From Nocardia wallacei (GTDB taxonomy: Bacteria; Actinomycetota; Actinomycetes; Mycobacteriales; Mycobacteriaceae), in assembly GCF_029868745.1 (NCBI RefSeq), contig NZ_JARWOP010000381.1:1-64000 (forward strand): a DNA stretch of 64,000 bases. The letters are read 5' to 3'. The notes under the pieces are model-generated. The model ran no database searches and was not told the DNA's origin. It saw nothing but the letters and a program-made list of their open reading frames with translations. A program made the position numbers and the translations under genes. This document shows, one piece after another, positions 8,216-20,305 of the stretch (positions within the stretch are counted from its first letter, which is position 1; each line of letters starts with the position of its first letter).

Positions 8216-8253
8216 GAAGCACCCACCCCGTACACGGAAGCGAGTCAGTCCGA

Positions 8254-8808
8254 ATGGGTCTCGAGGAGAAGTTGCCCAGCGGGTTTCTGCTGAGCACGGT
8301 CGAACAGTTCGCCGGTTTCATGCGTAAGGGCTCGCTGTGGCCCGCCACGTTCGGGCTGGCCTGCTGCGCGATCGAGATGATGGCCACCGGCGGCGGGCGC
8401 TTCGACAGCGCCCGCTTCGGCATGGAGGTGTTCCGCGCCTCGCCGCGCCAGGCCGATCTGATGATCGTGGCGGGCCGGGTGAGCCAGAAGATGGCCCCGG
8501 TGCTGCGCCAGGTCTACGACCAGATGACCGAGCCGAAATGGGTGCTGGCCATGGGCGTGTGCGCCTCCTCCGGCGGCATGTTCAACAACTACGCCATCGT
8601 GCAGGGCGTGGATCACGTTGTGCCCGTGGACATCTACCTGCCCGGCTGCCCGCCCCGCCCGGAGATGCTGCTGCACGCGATCTTGAAACTGCACGAGAAG
8701 ATCCAGGAGATGCCGCTCGGGGTGAACCGCGAGGAGGCCGTGCGCGCGGCCGAGCAGGCCGCGCTGGCCGTCACCCCGACCATCCAGATGACGGGATTGC
8801 TGCGATGA
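8254..8808 (+). CDS. nuoB: NADH-quinone oxidoreductase subunit B
   Basis: 184 residues; carries the terminal [4Fe-4S] cluster N2 that hands electrons to quinone. The tandem [10 protein letters not shown] cysteines, the CASSGG cysteine and CPPRPE are all present, giving the expected four ligands. The ATG at 8254 matches the usual [11 protein letters not shown] beginning; the frame is open further upstream but overlaps nuoA without homology. The gene ends in an ATGA overlap with nuoC, indicating translational coupling. Confidence 0.97.
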   Translation: MGLEEKLPSGFLLSTVEQFAGFMRKGSLWPATFGLACCAIEMMATGGGRFDSARFGMEVFRASPRQADLMIVAGRVSQKMAPVLRQVYDQMTEPKWVLAMGVCASSGGMFNNYAIVQGVDHVVPVDIYLPGCPPRPEMLLHAILKLHEKIQEMPLGVNREEAVRAAEQAALAVTPTIQMTGLLR

Positions 8809-9581
8809 CATTCGATTCTCCCCGGGGCGCCGAGGACCCGCCGGACACCCCCGCCGCCGCCACTCCCGACGGCACCGGTCAGGACCAGGCACAACTCGCC
8901 GAACAGGACCAGCGCGCCGAACCCGGCGACGAGGTGGTCGGCGTGCGCCGCGGCATGTTCGGCGTCACCGGCACCGGCGACACCTCCGGCTACGGACGGT
9001 TGGTGCGCTCGGTCGGCCTGCCCGGCGGCACCCCGCCCCCGTACGGCGGCTACTTCGACGAGCTGGTCGACACACTGCGTGAAGCCTTGCCGGACAACGG
9101 GTTCACCGAGTCGATCGAGAAGATCGTGGTGTTCCGCGGCGAGCTGACCCTGCATGTGCGGCGCGAACACCTGCCGCGGGTCGCTCAGGCCCTGCGCGAC
9201 GACGCTGCGCTGCGTTTCGAATTGTGCCTCGGCGTGAGCGGCGTGCACTACCCCGAGGACACGGAGCGCGAACTGCACGCCGTCTACCCACTCATGTCGA
9301 TCACTCATAACCGGCGACTACGACTCGAGGTGTCGGCGCCCGACGCCGACCCGCACATCCCCTCGCTCTACTCCGTGTATCCCACCACGGATTGGCACGA
9401 GCGCGAGACCTACGACTTCTTCGGCATCCTGTTCGACGGTCACCCCGCCCTGACCCGGATCACGATGCCCGACGACTGGCGCGGACACCCCCAGCGCAAG
9501 GACTACCCGCTCGGCGGCATCCCGGTCGAGTACAAGGGCGCCCGCATCCCGGCGCCGGACCAGCGGAGGGCGTACAGCTGA
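8805..9581 (+). CDS. nuoC: NADH-quinone oxidoreductase subunit C
   Basis: 258 residues. The first 40 or so are Asp/Pro/Gln-rich and probably disordered; the 30-kDa subunit domain follows, ending with the signatures [16 protein letters not shown] and [11 protein letters not shown]. The subunit sits in the hydrophilic connecting module with NuoB, D and I. The ATG overlaps the nuoB stop by 4 nt and its own TGA overlaps the nuoD start by 1 nt. It is not fused to NuoD, unlike the E. coli arrangement. Confidence 0.97.
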   Translation: MTFDSPRGAEDPPDTPAAATPDGTGQDQAQLAEQDQRAEPGDEVVGVRRGMFGVTGTGDTSGYGRLVRSVGLPGGTPPPYGGYFDELVDTLREALPDNGFTESIEKIVVFRGELTLHVRREHLPRVAQALRDDAALRFELCLGVSGVHYPEDTERELHAVYPLMSITHNRRLRLEVSAPDADPHIPSLYSVYPTTDWHERETYDFFGILFDGHPALTRITMPDDWRGHPQRKDYPLGGIPVEYKGARIPAPDQRRAYS

Positions 9582-10924
9582 TGAACGACATCGACACCCG
9601 GCGCGAGGGCGCCGACACCTACACGCGCCCAACGCCTCCCGAGCGGGTCGTCACGGTCGCGGGCCAGGACTGGGACGACGTGCGCGAGGCCCTCGGCGGC
9701 GCCGCCGAGGAACGCATCGTCGTCAATATGGGCCCCCAGCATCCCTCCACCCACGGCGTGCTGCGGCTGATCCTGGAGATCGAGGGCGAGACGGTCACCG
9801 AGGCCCGGTGCGGCATCGGCTACCTGCACACCGGCATCGAGAAGAATCTCGAGTTCCGCAATTGGGTGCAGGGCGTCACCTTCGTCACCCGGATGGACTA
9901 CCTCTCGCCGTTCTTCAACGAGACGGCCTACTGCCTGAGCGTGGAGAAGCTGCTCGACATCACCCACGCGATTCCCGAGCGCGCCACCGTGATCCGCGTG
10001 CTGCTGATGGAACTCAACCGGATCTCCTCGCATCTGGTCGCGCTGGCCACCGGTGGCATGGAACTGGGCGCGCTGACCCCGATGCTTTTCGGGTTCCGTG
10101 AGCGCGAGCTGATCCTCGACGTCTTCGAGACCATCACCGGCCTGCGCATGAATCACGCCTACATCCGGCCCGGCGGCGTCGCCCAGGACCTGCCCGACAA
10201 CGGCGTGCAGAAGGTCCGGGAGTTGCTGGCGCTGTTGCCGAAACGGCTGCGCGACATGGAATTGCTGCTCAACGAGAACCCGATCTGGAAGGCCCGCACC
10301 CGCGGCGTCGGCTATCTGGATCTGGCCGGTTGCATGGCCCTGGGGATCACCGGCCCGGTGCTGCGCTCCACCGGACTGCCGCACGATCTCCGCAAGTCCC
10401 AGCCCTACTGCGGCTACGAGAACTACGAGTTCGACGTCATGACCGACACCGGCGCCGACTGCTACGGCCGCTACCTCATCCGGGTCAACGAGATGAAGGA
10501 GTCGGTGAAGATCGTCGAACAGTGCCTCGACAAGCTGCGGCCCGGCCCGGTCATGGTGGACGACAAGAAGATTGCCTGGCCCGCCGACCTGAAACTGGGC
10601 CCCGACGGGCTCGGCAACTCCGCCCAGCACATCGGCAAGATCATGGGCACCTCCATGGAGGCGCTGATCCATCACTTCAAGCTCGTCACCGAGGGCATGC
10701 GCGTGCCGCCCGGCCAGGTGTACACCGCGGTCGAGTCGCCGCGCGGCGAGCTCGGCGTGCACATGGTCTCCGACGGCGGCACCCGGCCGTTCCGGGTGCA
10801 CTACCGCGATCCCTCGTTCACGAATCTGCAGGCCGTCGCGGCGATGTGTGAGGGCGGCATGGTCGCCGACGTCATCGCCGCCGTCGCCAGCATCGACCCG
10901 GTGATGGGTGGTGTCGATCGATGA
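9581..10924 (+). CDS. nuoD: NADH-quinone oxidoreductase subunit D
   Basis: 447 residues of the 49-kDa subunit family, which forms the quinone-binding cavity together with NuoB. The N-terminal quinone-site motif [14 protein letters not shown] (His pair), [10 protein letters not shown], and the C-terminal [16 protein letters not shown] are all intact. An N-terminal extension of about 45 residues precedes the conserved core. The start shares one base with the nuoC stop, and the end overlaps nuoE by ATGA. Confidence 0.97.
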   Translation: MNDIDTRREGADTYTRPTPPERVVTVAGQDWDDVREALGGAAEERIVVNMGPQHPSTHGVLRLILEIEGETVTEARCGIGYLHTGIEKNLEFRNWVQGVTFVTRMDYLSPFFNETAYCLSVEKLLDITHAIPERATVIRVLLMELNRISSHLVALATGGMELGALTPMLFGFRERELILDVFETITGLRMNHAYIRPGGVAQDLPDNGVQKVRELLALLPKRLRDMELLLNENPIWKARTRGVGYLDLAGCMALGITGPVLRSTGLPHDLRKSQPYCGYENYEFDVMTDTGADCYGRYLIRVNEMKESVKIVEQCLDKLRPGPVMVDDKKIAWPADLKLGPDGLGNSAQHIGKIMGTSMEALIHHFKLVTEGMRVPPGQVYTAVESPRGELGVHMVSDGGTRPFRVHYRDPSFTNLQAVAAMCEGGMVADVIAAVASIDPVMGGVDR

Positions 10925-11640
10925 CCGAAGTCCTGCTGCAACTGACCACGCGGCCGGCCCCGTATCCCGCGGAGGTGCACGACCGCCTCGAGCTGGAGGC
11001 CAAGCAGATCATCGACTGCTACCCGCAGCCGCGGTCGGCGCTGCTGCCGCTGCTGCATCTGGTGCAGAGCGTGGAGGGCTACGTCTCCGGCACCGGCATC
11101 GGATTCTGCGCCGAGCAGTTGGGTCTCACCGACGCCGAGGTGACCGCGGTCGCCACCTTCTACTCCATGTACCGCCGCACCCCGACCGGGAACTTCCACG
11201 TCGGGGTCTGCACCAACACGCTGTGCGCGGTCATGGGCGGCGACGAGATCTTCGCGGACCTGCAGGCGCACTTGGGTATTCGGCACGGCGAGACCACCTC
11301 CGACGGCGCCGTCACCCTCGAGCACATCGAATGCAACGCCGCCTGCGACTACGCCCCCGTGGTGATGGTCAACTGGGAGTTCTTCGACAACCAGACCCCG
11401 GAGTCGGCCCGCGCGCTGGTGGACGCGCTGCGCGACGGCGAGCAGGTCACGGCCGCGCGCAGCGGCGCGCCCCTGTGTACATTCCGCGAAACCGCCCGCA
11501 TCCTGGCCGGTTTCCCCGACGACCGGCCGGGCGCCAACGACGGCGAGCCCGGGGAGGCCACTCTCGCGGGCCTGCGCGTCGCCCGCGAGGCCGCCACGGC
11601 GGAGCAGTCAGCGCCCGGTGATTCCGGAGGTGCGCGGTGA
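10921..11640 (+). CDS. nuoE: NADH-quinone oxidoreductase subunit E
   Basis: 239 residues; a thioredoxin-like protein holding the [2Fe-2S] cluster N1a near FMN. Cluster ligands are visible as the pair in [11 protein letters not shown] and the pair in [10 protein letters not shown]. The C-terminal 50 residues beyond the fold are Gly/Ala/Glu-rich and probably flexible, as in other actinobacterial NuoE. ATGA overlap with nuoD and GTGA overlap with nuoF mark tight coupling. Confidence 0.97.
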   Translation: MTEVLLQLTTRPAPYPAEVHDRLELEAKQIIDCYPQPRSALLPLLHLVQSVEGYVSGTGIGFCAEQLGLTDAEVTAVATFYSMYRRTPTGNFHVGVCTNTLCAVMGGDEIFADLQAHLGIRHGETTSDGAVTLEHIECNAACDYAPVVMVNWEFFDNQTPESARALVDALRDGEQVTAARSGAPLCTFRETARILAGFPDDRPGANDGEPGEATLAGLRVAREAATAEQSAPGDSGGAR

Positions 11641-12959
11641 CCCTCGCCCCCGTCCTCACCCGCTACTGGGACGCACCGCAGTCCTGGACGCTGGACACCT
11701 ATCGCCGCCACGACGGCTACCGCGCCCTGCCCAAGGCCCTCGGGCTACAGCCGGACGAGGTCATCGCCACCGTGAAGGACGCGGGTTTGCGCGGCCGCGG
11801 CGGCGCGGGCTTCCCCACCGGCATGAAATGGGGTTTCATCCCCCAGGGCCCCGGCCCCGACGGCACCACCAAACCGCACTACCTGGTGGTCAACGCCGAC
11901 GAGTCGGAACCGGGTACCTGCAAGGACATTCCGCTCATGCTGGCCACCCCGCACGTGCTCGTCGAGGGCGTCATCATCGCGGCCTACGCCATCCGAGCCT
12001 CGCACGCGTTCATCTACGTGCGCGGCGAGGTGCTCCCGGTGCTGCGACGGCTGCGGGCGGCGGTGCAGGAGGCCTACGACGCCGGCTATCTCGGCCACGA
12101 CATCCTCGGCTCCGGATACGACCTGGAACTGATCGTGCACGCCGGAGCGGGCGCCTACATCTGCGGCGAGGAGACCGCGCTGCTCGATTCCCTGGAGGGC
12201 CGCCGCGGCCAGCCCCGGCTGCGCCCGCCCTTCCCGGCCGTCGCCGGTCTCTACGCCTGCCCGACCGTGGTCAACAATGTCGAATCCATTGCCAGCGTGC
12301 CGCCGATCATCCTCAACGGCATCGACTGGTTTCGTTCCATGGGCAGCGAGAAGTCGCCCGGCTTCACGCTCTACTCGCTGTCGGGGCATGTCGCCCGGCC
12401 GGGACAGTACGAGGCGCCGCTCGGCGTCACCCTGCGTGAGCTGCTCGGCTACGCCGGTGGCGTGCGGCGCGGGCATCGACTGAAGTTCTGGACGCCCGGC
12501 GGCTCGTCCACTCCGCTGTTCACCGACGAGCACCTCGACGTGCCGCTGGACTACGAGAACGTGGCCGCGGCCGGATCCATGCTGGGCACCAAGGCATTAC
12601 AGATCTTCGACGACACCACCTGCGTGGTGCGCGCGGTACTGCGCTGGACCGAGTTCTACGCCCACGAATCGTGCGGGAAGTGCACGCCGTGCCGGGAGGG
12701 CACCTACTGGCTGGTGCAGTTGCTGCAACGGCTGGAGGCCGGCGGCGGCGCCGCGGCCGACCTCGACAAGCTGCTCGACATCGCCGACAACATCAACGGC
12801 AAGTCGTTCTGCGCGCTCGGCGACGGCGCGGCCAGCCCGATCGTGTCGTCGCTGAAGTACTTCCGCGCCGAATACGAGGAGCATCTGCGCCTGGGCGCCT
12901 GCCCGTTCGATCCGGCTCGATCGACGGCCTGGGCGGACGCCGCGGAGAGCGCGCGATGA
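11637..12959 (+). CDS. nuoF: NADH-quinone oxidoreductase subunit F
   Basis: 440 residues; binds NADH, FMN and the [4Fe-4S] cluster N3, the entry point of electrons. The dinucleotide/FMN segments [15 protein letters not shown] and [14 protein letters not shown], the [11 protein letters not shown] motif and the fourth cysteine in FCALGDGAA are present. The GTG start overlaps the nuoE stop by 4 nt. The stop overlaps the ATG of a 12-codon mini-ORF that leads to nuoG. Confidence 0.97.
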   Translation: MTLAPVLTRYWDAPQSWTLDTYRRHDGYRALPKALGLQPDEVIATVKDAGLRGRGGAGFPTGMKWGFIPQGPGPDGTTKPHYLVVNADESEPGTCKDIPLMLATPHVLVEGVIIAAYAIRASHAFIYVRGEVLPVLRRLRAAVQEAYDAGYLGHDILGSGYDLELIVHAGAGAYICGEETALLDSLEGRRGQPRLRPPFPAVAGLYACPTVVNNVESIASVPPIILNGIDWFRSMGSEKSPGFTLYSLSGHVARPGQYEAPLGVTLRELLGYAGGVRRGHRLKFWTPGGSSTPLFTDEHLDVPLDYENVAAAGSMLGTKALQIFDDTTCVVRAVLRWTEFYAHESCGKCTPCREGTYWLVQLLQRLEAGGGAAADLDKLLDIADNINGKSFCALGDGAASPIVSSLKYFRAEYEEHLRLGACPFDPARSTAWADAAESAR

Positions 12960-12994
12960 ACCGAGTCCCGTCATTCCCAGGAGGCCTGCCATGA
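12956..12994 (+). CDS. 12-codon mini-ORF bridging nuoF and nuoG
   Basis: ATG at 12956 overlaps the nuoF TGA (ATGA), and the mini-ORF's own TGA overlaps the nuoG ATG (again ATGA). The peptide would be [12 protein letters not shown]. Its ninth and tenth codons lie in the AGGAGG ribosome site of nuoG. A ribosome ending nuoF could reinitiate here and again at nuoG, so the frame may serve to couple translation rather than to make a peptide. It could also be chance. Confidence 0.3.
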   Translation: MNRVPSFPGGLP

Positions 12995-15453
12995 CCGCGA
13001 CTGTCTCGAACAGCGACAGCGATGTGGTGCCCCAGGATCTGGTGAGCGTCACCATCGACGGCACCACCGTCAGCGTGCCCGCCGGCACGCTGCTGATCCG
13101 CGCCGCCGAACTCGTCGGCATCCAGATCCCGCGCTTCTGCGACCATCCGCTGCTCGACCCGGTCGGCGCCTGTCGGCAATGCCTGGTGGAGGTCGAGGGC
13201 CAGCGCAAGCCCGTGGCCTCCTGCACGATGGCGGTCACCGACGGCATGGTGGCGCACACCCAGCTCAGCTCGCCCGCGGCCGAGAAGGCGCAGGAGGGCG
13301 TGATGGAGCTGCTGCTGATCAATCATCCGCTGGACTGCCCGGTGTGCGACAAGGGCGGCGAATGCCCGCTGCAGAACCAGGCGATGTCCAACGGCCGCGC
13401 CGAATCCCGCTTCGAAGGCGTGAAACGCACGTACCCCAAACCGCTTCCGCTGTCGGCCGCGGTCTTGCTGGACCGGGAGCGCTGCGTGCTGTGCGCGCGC
13501 TGCACCCGCTTCTCCCAGCAGGTCGCGGGCGACCCGTTCATCGAATTGATGGATCGTGGCGCGCTGGAACAGGTCGGCGTCGCCGAGGGGCAGCCGATGG
13601 ACTCCTACTTCTCCGGCAACACCGTGCAGATCTGCCCGGTCGGGGCGCTCACCGGCACCGCCTACCGGTTCCGCGCCCGCCCCTTCGACCTGGTGTCCAG
13701 CCCCGCGGTGTGCGAGCACTGCGCGTCGGGCTGCGCACAGCGCACCGACCACCGTCGCGGAAAGGTGCTGCGCCGCTTGGCCGGTGACGATCCGCAGGTG
13801 AACGAGGAGTGGAACTGCGACAAGGGCCGCTGGGCATTCGCCTACGCCACCGAGCCCGACCGGATCACCACACCCCTGATACGCGACTGGGACGGCACCC
13901 TGGCCCCGGCGTCCTGGTCCGAGGCGCTCGCGCGCGCGGCCGAAGGGCTCGCGGCGGCCCGGGGCGACGCCGGCGTCCTGGTCGGTGGCCGCGCCACGCT
14001 CGAAGACGCCTACGCCTACACCAAGTTCGCGCGGATCGCCCTGGGCACCAACGACATCGACTTCCGCGCCCGCGCCCACTCGGCGGAGGAGGCCGACTTC
14101 CTGGCCGCCCGTGTCGCGGGCCGCGGCATGGCGGTCGACTACGCGGCGCTGGAGACCGCGCCGGTGGTGCTGCTGGCCGGGTTCGAGCCGGAAGAAGAAT
14201 CGCCGATCGTGTATCTGCGGCTGCGCAAGGCGGCCCGCAAGCACGGTCTGCGGGTGTATTCCGTTGCGCCGTACGCGAGTAGGGGCCTGGAGCGGATGTC
14301 GGGCACGCTGCTCCCGGCCGCGCCCGGACGCGAAGCGCACGTGCTCGACACGCTCGCCTCCCTCCGGCCGGCCGCACCGGATGTGCCCGATCAGGTCTCG
14401 GAACTCGGCCGGCTGCTCCGCACACCCGGCGCCGTGATCCTGGTCGGCGAACGGCTCGCCACCGCACCGGGCGCCCTCTCCGCCGCACTCCGCCTGGCCG
14501 AGGCCACGGGCGCGGCGACGGCCTGGGTCCCGCGCCGCGCGGGCGAACGCGGCGCCGTCGAGGCGGGCGCGCTGCCCGGCCTGCTGCCCGGCGGCCGCCC
14601 CGTCGCCGATGCCCGCGCGCGCCAGCAGCTTCGCACCGCCTGGAACGTCGACGATCTCCCGGCCGAGCCGGGCCGCGACACCTCTGAAATACTCGCCGCC
14701 GCAGCGCATCTCGGCGCGCTGGTGATCGGCGGGGTGGAGGTCGCCGACCTGCCCGACCCGGCGGCCGCCCTCGCCGCGCTCGATGCCGCGCGTTTCGTGG
14801 TCAGCCTCGAACTGCGGCGCAGCGCGGTCACCGATCGCGCCGACGTCGTCTTCCCGGTGGCGTCCACGATGGAGAAGGCGGGCACCTTCCTCACCTGGGA
14901 GGGGCGCAACCGCCAGTTCGACGCCGCCCTCGCCGACCCCACCGTCCGCCGCGCGGCCGCGCCGCTCGCCGACCACCGGGTCCTGCACGCGATCGCCGAC
15001 GAGATGGGCATCCCGATCGGCCTGCCCGACATCACCTCGGCCCGAGCCGAACTCGCCGATCTCGGGGTCTGGGACGGCGAGCCGGTCCCCGCGCCCACCC
15101 GGCCGCCGCAGGCCGCCCCGCACACCGCACCCGGCACCGCCGTCCTCGCGGGCTGGCGGATGCTGCTGGACCGCGGCCGCCTGCAGGACGGCGAACCGAA
15201 CCTGGCCGCCACCGCCCACCCGCCCGTGGTGCGCCTGTCGCGCGAGACCGCCGACGAGATCGGTGCGGCCGCAGGCGATCCGGTGCGGGTGAGCACCGAC
15301 CACGGCCACATCACCCTGCCGCTGGCGATCACCGAGATGCCCGGCCGCGTCGTGTGGCTGCCGCTCAACTCCCCCGGGTCGGTGGTGTCCGAGCAACTCG
15401 CCGCCATCCCCGGCCACCTCGTGCGCATCCGACGGGAGGACCACCGTGAGTGA
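12991..15453 (+). CDS. nuoG: NADH-quinone oxidoreductase subunit G
   Basis: 820 residues. N-terminal [2Fe-2S] ligands ([16 protein letters not shown]), the His/Cys cluster N5 motif ([17 protein letters not shown]), N4 cysteines ([10 protein letters not shown] with a later CPVG) and the extra N7 set CEHCASGC plus a cysteine about 27 residues on (NCDKGRW) are all visible. The rest is the molybdopterin-oxidoreductase-like domain, which has no cofactor in complex I. AGGAGG sits 7 nt before the ATG. The stop overlaps the nuoH start by 8 nt. Confidence 0.97.
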   Translation: MTATVSNSDSDVVPQDLVSVTIDGTTVSVPAGTLLIRAAELVGIQIPRFCDHPLLDPVGACRQCLVEVEGQRKPVASCTMAVTDGMVAHTQLSSPAAEKAQEGVMELLLINHPLDCPVCDKGGECPLQNQAMSNGRAESRFEGVKRTYPKPLPLSAAVLLDRERCVLCARCTRFSQQVAGDPFIELMDRGALEQVGVAEGQPMDSYFSGNTVQICPVGALTGTAYRFRARPFDLVSSPAVCEHCASGCAQRTDHRRGKVLRRLAGDDPQVNEEWNCDKGRWAFAYATEPDRITTPLIRDWDGTLAPASWSEALARAAEGLAAARGDAGVLVGGRATLEDAYAYTKFARIALGTNDIDFRARAHSAEEADFLAARVAGRGMAVDYAALETAPVVLLAGFEPEEESPIVYLRLRKAARKHGLRVYSVAPYASRGLERMSGTLLPAAPGREAHVLDTLASLRPAAPDVPDQVSELGRLLRTPGAVILVGERLATAPGALSAALRLAEATGAATAWVPRRAGERGAVEAGALPGLLPGGRPVADARARQQLRTAWNVDDLPAEPGRDTSEILAAAAHLGALVIGGVEVADLPDPAAALAALDAARFVVSLELRRSAVTDRADVVFPVASTMEKAGTFLTWEGRNRQFDAALADPTVRRAAAPLADHRVLHAIADEMGIPIGLPDITSARAELADLGVWDGEPVPAPTRPPQAAPHTAPGTAVLAGWRMLLDRGRLQDGEPNLAATAHPPVVRLSRETADEIGAAAGDPVRVSTDHGHITLPLAITEMPGRVVWLPLNSPGSVVSEQLAAIPGHLVRIRREDHRE

Positions 15454-17296
15454 TCTGAGTATGTTCGGCCACGACCCGTGGTGGCTGATCCTGCTGAAGT
15501 CCGTCGGCATCTTCGTCTTCCTGCTGAGCATCCCGCTGCTGGGCGTGCTCATCGAGCGCAAGGTGGTCGCCTGGATGCAGATGCGGGTCGGCCCCAATCG
15601 GGTAGGCCCGCGCGGCACCCTGCAGTCGCTGGCCGACGGCGCGAAGATGCTCCTCAAAGAGGACATCATCCCCACCATTGTGGACCGGCCGATCTACATC
15701 CTGGCGCCGATCATCGCGCTGATCCCGTCGGTCATGGCGTTCGCGGTGATCCCGCTGGGACCCGAGGTGTCGATCTTCGGCACGCGAACTCCGTTGCAGC
15801 TCACCGACATGCCGGTCGGCGTGCTGTACATCCTGGCGATGGCCTCGGTCGGGGTCTACGGCATCGTGCTCGCGGGCTGGGCCTCGGGCTCGACCTACCC
15901 GCTGCTCGGCGGCCTGCGCTCGACCGCGCAGGTCATCTCCTACGAGATCGCGATGGCCGCCTGCTTCGCCGCGGTGTTCCTGCTGGCCGGAACGATGTCC
16001 ACCTCGGGCATCGTCGAAAGCCAGTGGGGCACCTGGAACGTCTTCCTGCTGCTGCCGTCGTTCCTGATCTACGCGGTGTCGATGGTCGGCGAGACCAACC
16101 GGGCGCCGTTCGATCTGCCCGAGGCCGAGGGTGAGCTGGTCGGCGGCTTCCACACCGAGTACTCCTCGCTGAAGTTCGCCATGTTCATGATGGCCGAGTA
16201 CATCAACATGGGCACGGTGTCGGCGCTGGCCACCACGCTGTTCTTCGGCGGCTGGCACGCGCCGTTCCCGCTGAGCCTGTGGGCGGGCGCCAATTCCGGG
16301 TGGTGGCCGATCCTGTGGTTCACCGCCAAGGTGTGGACCTTCCTGTTCGTGTTCATCTGGCTGCGGGGCACGCTGCCCCGGCTGCGCTACGACCAGTTCA
16401 TGAACCTGGGCTGGAAGCTGCTGATCCCGGTGTCGCTGCTCTGGGTGATGATCGTGGCGACGCTCAAGGTGTTGCAGGACAACGGCACCCACATCGAGAC
16501 CGCCGGGCTGGTGATCGGCGGGATCGTGCTGTCGCTGCTGCTGATCGGTGTCATGCTGCGCGCCGGGCACAAGGGCGACGACCGTGCTGCCGAGGGCGAA
16601 CCCGCCGCGGCCGAGCCGTACGCGGGCTTCCCGGTGCCGCCGATGCCGCCCCCGCCCGAACGGCAGGGGCCCAAGCCCGGCCTGCTCGAGCCGCTCGCCG
16701 GATTCGCCGTCACCTTCGGGACCATGTTCAAGGAGAAGAACACCGAGTTCTATCCCGAGGAGAAGGTCCCGACCGCGCCGCGCTACCACGGCCGCCACCA
16801 GCTCAACCGGCACCCGGACGGGCTGGAGAAATGCATCGGCTGCGAACTGTGCGCCTGGGCCTGCCCCGCCGACGCCATCTACGTCGAGGGCGCCGACAAC
16901 ACCGAGGGCGAGCGCTTCTCCCCCGGCGAGCGGTACGGGCGGGTCTACCAGATCAACTACCTGCGCTGCATCGGCTGCGGACTGTGCATCGAGGCGTGCC
17001 CCACCCGCGCGCTGACCATGACCAACGAGTACGAACTCGCCGACGCCAGCCGCGCGGACCTCATCTACGAGAAGGACCGCCTGCTCGCCCCGCTGGAACC
17101 GGGGATGCAACCGGCGCCGCACCCGGCCTATCCGGGCGCGACGGACGAGGACTACTACCTCGGCAACGTCCCGGCCGCGCCGGGCACGCCGCAGGACACC
17201 GGGCTGCGCCGCACCGACCTCGGCATGCCCGCCGTCCCGCCGTCCGGCGCCGCGGCGCCCGAGCCCGCCGCGGCCGGTGCGGAAGGAGCGTCATGA
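15446..17296 (+). CDS. nuoHI: fused NADH-quinone oxidoreductase subunits H and I
   Basis: One continuous 616-residue frame contains two subunits that are normally separate. Residues 1-375 are NuoH, the quinone-channel subunit ([47 protein letters not shown]), ending in an extra membrane helix at 355-371. Residues 376-412 (16571-16681) form a Pro/Glu/Ala-rich linker. Residues 413-616 are NuoI with two cluster motifs, [12 protein letters not shown] (463-474) and [12 protein letters not shown] (508-519). No stop separates them; GTG 16634 and ATG 16643 in the linker lack a ribosome site. GGGAGGA precedes the GTG start, which overlaps nuoG by 8 nt. A sequencing error cannot be excluded but would have to remove a stop cleanly. 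Confidence 0.9.
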   Translation: MSDLSMFGHDPWWLILLKSVGIFVFLLSIPLLGVLIERKVVAWMQMRVGPNRVGPRGTLQSLADGAKMLLKEDIIPTIVDRPIYILAPIIALIPSVMAFAVIPLGPEVSIFGTRTPLQLTDMPVGVLYILAMASVGVYGIVLAGWASGSTYPLLGGLRSTAQVISYEIAMAACFAAVFLLAGTMSTSGIVESQWGTWNVFLLLPSFLIYAVSMVGETNRAPFDLPEAEGELVGGFHTEYSSLKFAMFMMAEYINMGTVSALATTLFFGGWHAPFPLSLWAGANSGWWPILWFTAKVWTFLFVFIWLRGTLPRLRYDQFMNLGWKLLIPVSLLWVMIVATLKVLQDNGTHIETAGLVIGGIVLSLLLIGVMLRAGHKGDDRAAEGEPAAAEPYAGFPVPPMPPPPERQGPKPGLLEPLAGFAVTFGTMFKEKNTEFYPEEKVPTAPRYHGRHQLNRHPDGLEKCIGCELCAWACPADAIYVEGADNTEGERFSPGERYGRVYQINYLRCIGCGLCIEACPTRALTMTNEYELADASRADLIYEKDRLLAPLEPGMQPAPHPAYPGATDEDYYLGNVPAAPGTPQDTGLRRTDLGMPAVPPSGAAAPEPAAAGAEGAS

Positions 17297-18105
17297 TGAA
17301 TACCCTTGCCGCCGAGGCGATCACACGCACCTCCACCGGCGAGGCCGTGACGTTCTGGATCCTCGCGGTCGTCGCGGTCGTCGGCGCACTGGGCATGGTG
17401 TGCGCACGCAAGGCGGTGCATTCGGCGCTGTGCCTGGCGGCCACCATGATCACGCTGTCGGTCTTCTACATCGCCCAGAACGCACTGTTCCTGGGCGTGG
17501 TGCAGATCGTGGTCTACACCGGCGCGGTGATGATGCTGTTCCTGTTCGTGCTGATGCTCGTCGGCGTCGACTCCTCGGAGTCGCTGCGGGAGACGCTGCG
17601 CGGGCATCGCGTCGCGGCCGTCGTGGTGGGCCTCGGCTTCGGGGCGCTGCTGATCGCCGCCATCGCCCGAGGCGTGCACGACGATGCGGCCGCACCGGTG
17701 GGGCCCGGCTTCGGCCGCGACACCATCGCGGCGCTGGCCGAGCTGATCTTCGTGCGCTACGTGTGGGCCTTCGAGCTGACCGGCGCACTGCTGATCACCG
17801 CGACCATCGGCGCCATGGTGCTGGCGCATCGCGAGCGTTTCGGCCCGCGCACCGATCAGCGGGAGCTGTCGAAACGCCGGGTGCGCGAGGGGAAGCAGGT
17901 CACGCCGCTGCCCACGCCCGGTGTCTACGCCCGGCACAACGCGGTCGACGTACCTGCCCGACTGCCGGACGGCTCGTTCGCCGCACTGTCGGTCAGCACT
18001 ATCCTGCGGCACCGCCGCCACCGCGCGCATACCGAGGCCGCGGCCATCGGCGTGCGGAATGCGAACGGCGACAACGGTTCCGACGACAACCCCACGCACG
18101 GCTGA
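17293..18105 (+). CDS. nuoJ: NADH-quinone oxidoreductase subunit J
   Basis: 270 residues with five membrane helices in the first 185 residues, including the conserved [16 protein letters not shown] helix with its pi-bulge region. A hydrophilic C-terminal tail of about 80 residues is long compared with E. coli NuoJ but usual in actinobacteria. GGAAGGAG lies 4-5 nt upstream of the first of two adjacent ATG codons; the first overlaps the stop of the nuoHI frame (ATGA). Confidence 0.95.
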   Translation: MMNTLAAEAITRTSTGEAVTFWILAVVAVVGALGMVCARKAVHSALCLAATMITLSVFYIAQNALFLGVVQIVVYTGAVMMLFLFVLMLVGVDSSESLRETLRGHRVAAVVVGLGFGALLIAAIARGVHDDAAAPVGPGFGRDTIAALAELIFVRYVWAFELTGALLITATIGAMVLAHRERFGPRTDQRELSKRRVREGKQVTPLPTPGVYARHNAVDVPARLPDGSFAALSVSTILRHRRHRAHTEAAAIGVRNANGDNGSDDNPTHG

Positions 18106-18120
18106 GAGAGAGGCTCTGCG

Positions 18121-18420
18121 GTGAATCCGGACAACTACCTGTATCTGTCCGCGCTGCTGTTCACCATCGGCGCGGCCGGTGTACTGGTGCGGCGCAACGC
18201 GATCGTGGTGTTCATGTGCATCGAGTTGATGCTGAACGCGGTCAATCTGGCCTTCGTGACCTTCGCCCGGGAACGCGCGAACCTGGACGGCCAGGTGTAC
18301 GCGTTCTTCACGATGGTGGTCGCCGCCGCCGAGGTCGTGGTCGGCCTGGCCATCATCATGACCATCTTCCGCGCCCGCCGCTCGACCTCGGTCGACGACG
18401 CCAACCTGCTGAAGTACTGA
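18121..18420 (+). CDS. nuoK: NADH-quinone oxidoreductase subunit K
   Basis: 99 residues and three membrane helices, with the two buried glutamates of the proton path in [15 protein letters not shown] and [12 protein letters not shown]. It is a membrane-arm antiporter-like (MrpC-type) subunit. GAGAGAGG lies just upstream of the GTG. Only one base separates its stop from the nuoL start. Confidence 0.97.
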   Translation: MNPDNYLYLSALLFTIGAAGVLVRRNAIVVFMCIELMLNAVNLAFVTFARERANLDGQVYAFFTMVVAAAEVVVGLAIIMTIFRARRSTSVDDANLLKY

Positions 18421-18421
18421 C

Positions 18422-20305
18422 GTGGATACGACACTGACGCTCTGGTTGCTGCCGGCCCTGCCGCTGGCCGGTGCGGTGCTGTTGCTGCTCGCGGGCCGGG
18501 CGAGCAACGCCTGGGGACACTGGCTGGGCTGCCTGACCGCGCTGACCTCGTTCGCGGTGGCGGGGTGGGCGTTCTTCGACATGCTCGGCCGCGCGGCCGA
18601 CGACAGGCCCGTCTCGCACGCCTTCTTCAGCTGGGTCCCGGTGGCCGGGCTGCAGGCCGATTTCGCGCTGGGGCTCGATCAGCTGTCGATGTGCTTCGTG
18701 CTGCTGATCACCGGGGTCGGCTCGCTGATCCACATCTACTCGGTCGGCTACATGAGCCACGATCCCGGCCGCCGCAGGTTCTTCGCCTACCTGAATCTGT
18801 TCCTCGCGGCCATGCTCGTGCTGGTGCTGGCGGACAACTACCTGGTGCTGTATCTGGGCTGGGAGGGCGTCGGCCTGGCGTCCTACCTGCTGATCGGCTT
18901 CTGGCACGAAAAGCCTTCCGCCGCAACAGCGGCCAAGAAGGCGTTCGTGGTGAACCGGGTCGGCGACATGGGGCTGGCGATCGCCCTGTTCGTCATGTTC
19001 GCCACCTTCGGGTCGGTCGACTTCGGCCAGGTGTTCGCCGGGGCGCCGCAGGCGGGCGAGGGCACCCTCACGGCCATCGGATTGCTGTTGCTGCTCGGCG
19101 CGTGCGGCAAGTCCGCCCAGGTGCCGCTGCAGTCCTGGCTCGGGGACGCGATGGAGGGCCCGACCCCGGTGTCGGCGCTCATCCACGCCGCCACCATGGT
19201 GACCGCGGGTGTGTATCTCATCGCCCGCTCCGGCCCGATCTTCGATCTCGCGCCGGGCGCGCGGGCCGCGGTGATGACCGTCGGCGCGGTGACGCTGCTG
19301 TTCGGCGCGATCATCGGCTGCGCCAAGGACGACATCAAGAAGGCGCTCGCCGCCTCCACCATGAGCCAGATCGGATACATGGTGCTCGCGGCCGGGCTCG
19401 GGCCGATCGGCTACGCGGCCGCCATCATGCACCTGCTGACGCACGGCTTCTTCAAGGCCGGGCTGTTCCTCGGAGCGGGCTCGGTGATGCACGGCATGAA
19501 CGACGAGACCGATATGCGCCGCTACGGCGGACTGCGCAAGGTCATGCCGATCACCTACGCCACCTTCGGGCTCGGCTACCTCGCGATCATCGGCGTGCCG
19601 CCGTTCTCCGGATTCTTCTCCAAGGACCGAATCATCGAGTCCGCCTTCGCCTTCGGCGGCGCGGGCGGGATCGTGACCGGTCTCGCGGCGCTGGCGGGCG
19701 CCGGGATCACCGCCTTCTACATGACCCGGGTGATGATCCTGACGTTCTTCGGCGAGCGGCGCTGGCACGAGGACGCCCACCCGCACGAATCGCCCGCGGT
19801 GATGACCGGGCCGATGATCCTGCTGGCCCTCGGATCGATCGGCGCGGGCGGGCTGCTGGTGCTCGGGTCGTCGCTGCAGGACTGGCTGGCACCGGTGGTC
19901 GGCGCGCATCACGGTGAACCCGCGATTCCGGCGTGGGCGATCACCGTCCTCGCGCTGGCGGTCGTGGCGGCCGGGGTGTGGGTCGCCTACAACCGGTACG
20001 CACGCACCGTGCCGGAGACAGCGCCCGCCGCCTCCGCGCTCACCCTCGCCGCCCGCCGCGACCTGTACGGCGACGCCGTCAACGAGGCGGCCTTCATGCG
20101 CCCCGGGCAGCACCTGACCCGGTCCCTGGTATTCGTCGACAACCGCGGCATCGACGGCCTGGTCAACACCACGGCCGCGCTCATCGGCGGCCTGTCGGCC
20201 CGAATCCGGCGCGTGCAAACAGGTTTCGTCCGGTCCTACGCCCTGTCCATGTTCACCGGCGCGGCCCTGGTGGTCGCCGCCCTGCTGGCGGTGAGGTTGC
20301 TGTGA
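18422..20305 (+). CDS. nuoL: NADH-quinone oxidoreductase subunit L
   Basis: 627 residues, the distal antiporter-like subunit with about 14-16 membrane helices and the long lateral helix at its C-terminus. Conserved segments include [17 protein letters not shown] (catalytic Glu region), [22 protein letters not shown] and the broken-helix lysine regions. GTG start, 1 nt after nuoK. It ends in a GTGA overlap with nuoM. Confidence 0.97.
   Translation: MDTTLTLWLLPALPLAGAVLLLLAGRASNAWGHWLGCLTALTSFAVAGWAFFDMLGRAADDRPVSHAFFSWVPVAGLQADFALGLDQLSMCFVLLITGVGSLIHIYSVGYMSHDPGRRRFFAYLNLFLAAMLVLVLADNYLVLYLGWEGVGLASYLLIGFWHEKPSAATAAKKAFVVNRVGDMGLAIALFVMFATFGSVDFGQVFAGAPQAGEGTLTAIGLLLLLGACGKSAQVPLQSWLGDAMEGPTPVSALIHAATMVTAGVYLIARSGPIFDLAPGARAAVMTVGAVTLLFGAIIGCAKDDIKKALAASTMSQIGYMVLAAGLGPIGYAAAIMHLLTHGFFKAGLFLGAGSVMHGMNDETDMRRYGGLRKVMPITYATFGLGYLAIIGVPPFSGFFSKDRIIESAFAFGGAGGIVTGLAALAGAGITAFYMTRVMILTFFGERRWHEDAHPHESPAVMTGPMILLALGSIGAGGLLVLGSSLQDWLAPVVGAHHGEPAIPAWAITVLALAVVAAGVWVAYNRYARTVPETAPAASALTLAARRDLYGDAVNEAAFMRPGQHLTRSLVFVDNRGIDGLVNTTAALIGGLSARIRRVQTGFVRSYALSMFTGAALVVAALLAVRLL

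Noticed and set aside
12793-15678. 961-codon minus-strand open frame opposite nuoG
   Set aside because: High-GC antisense shadow of nuoG, rich in Gly/Arg/His and without any domain.
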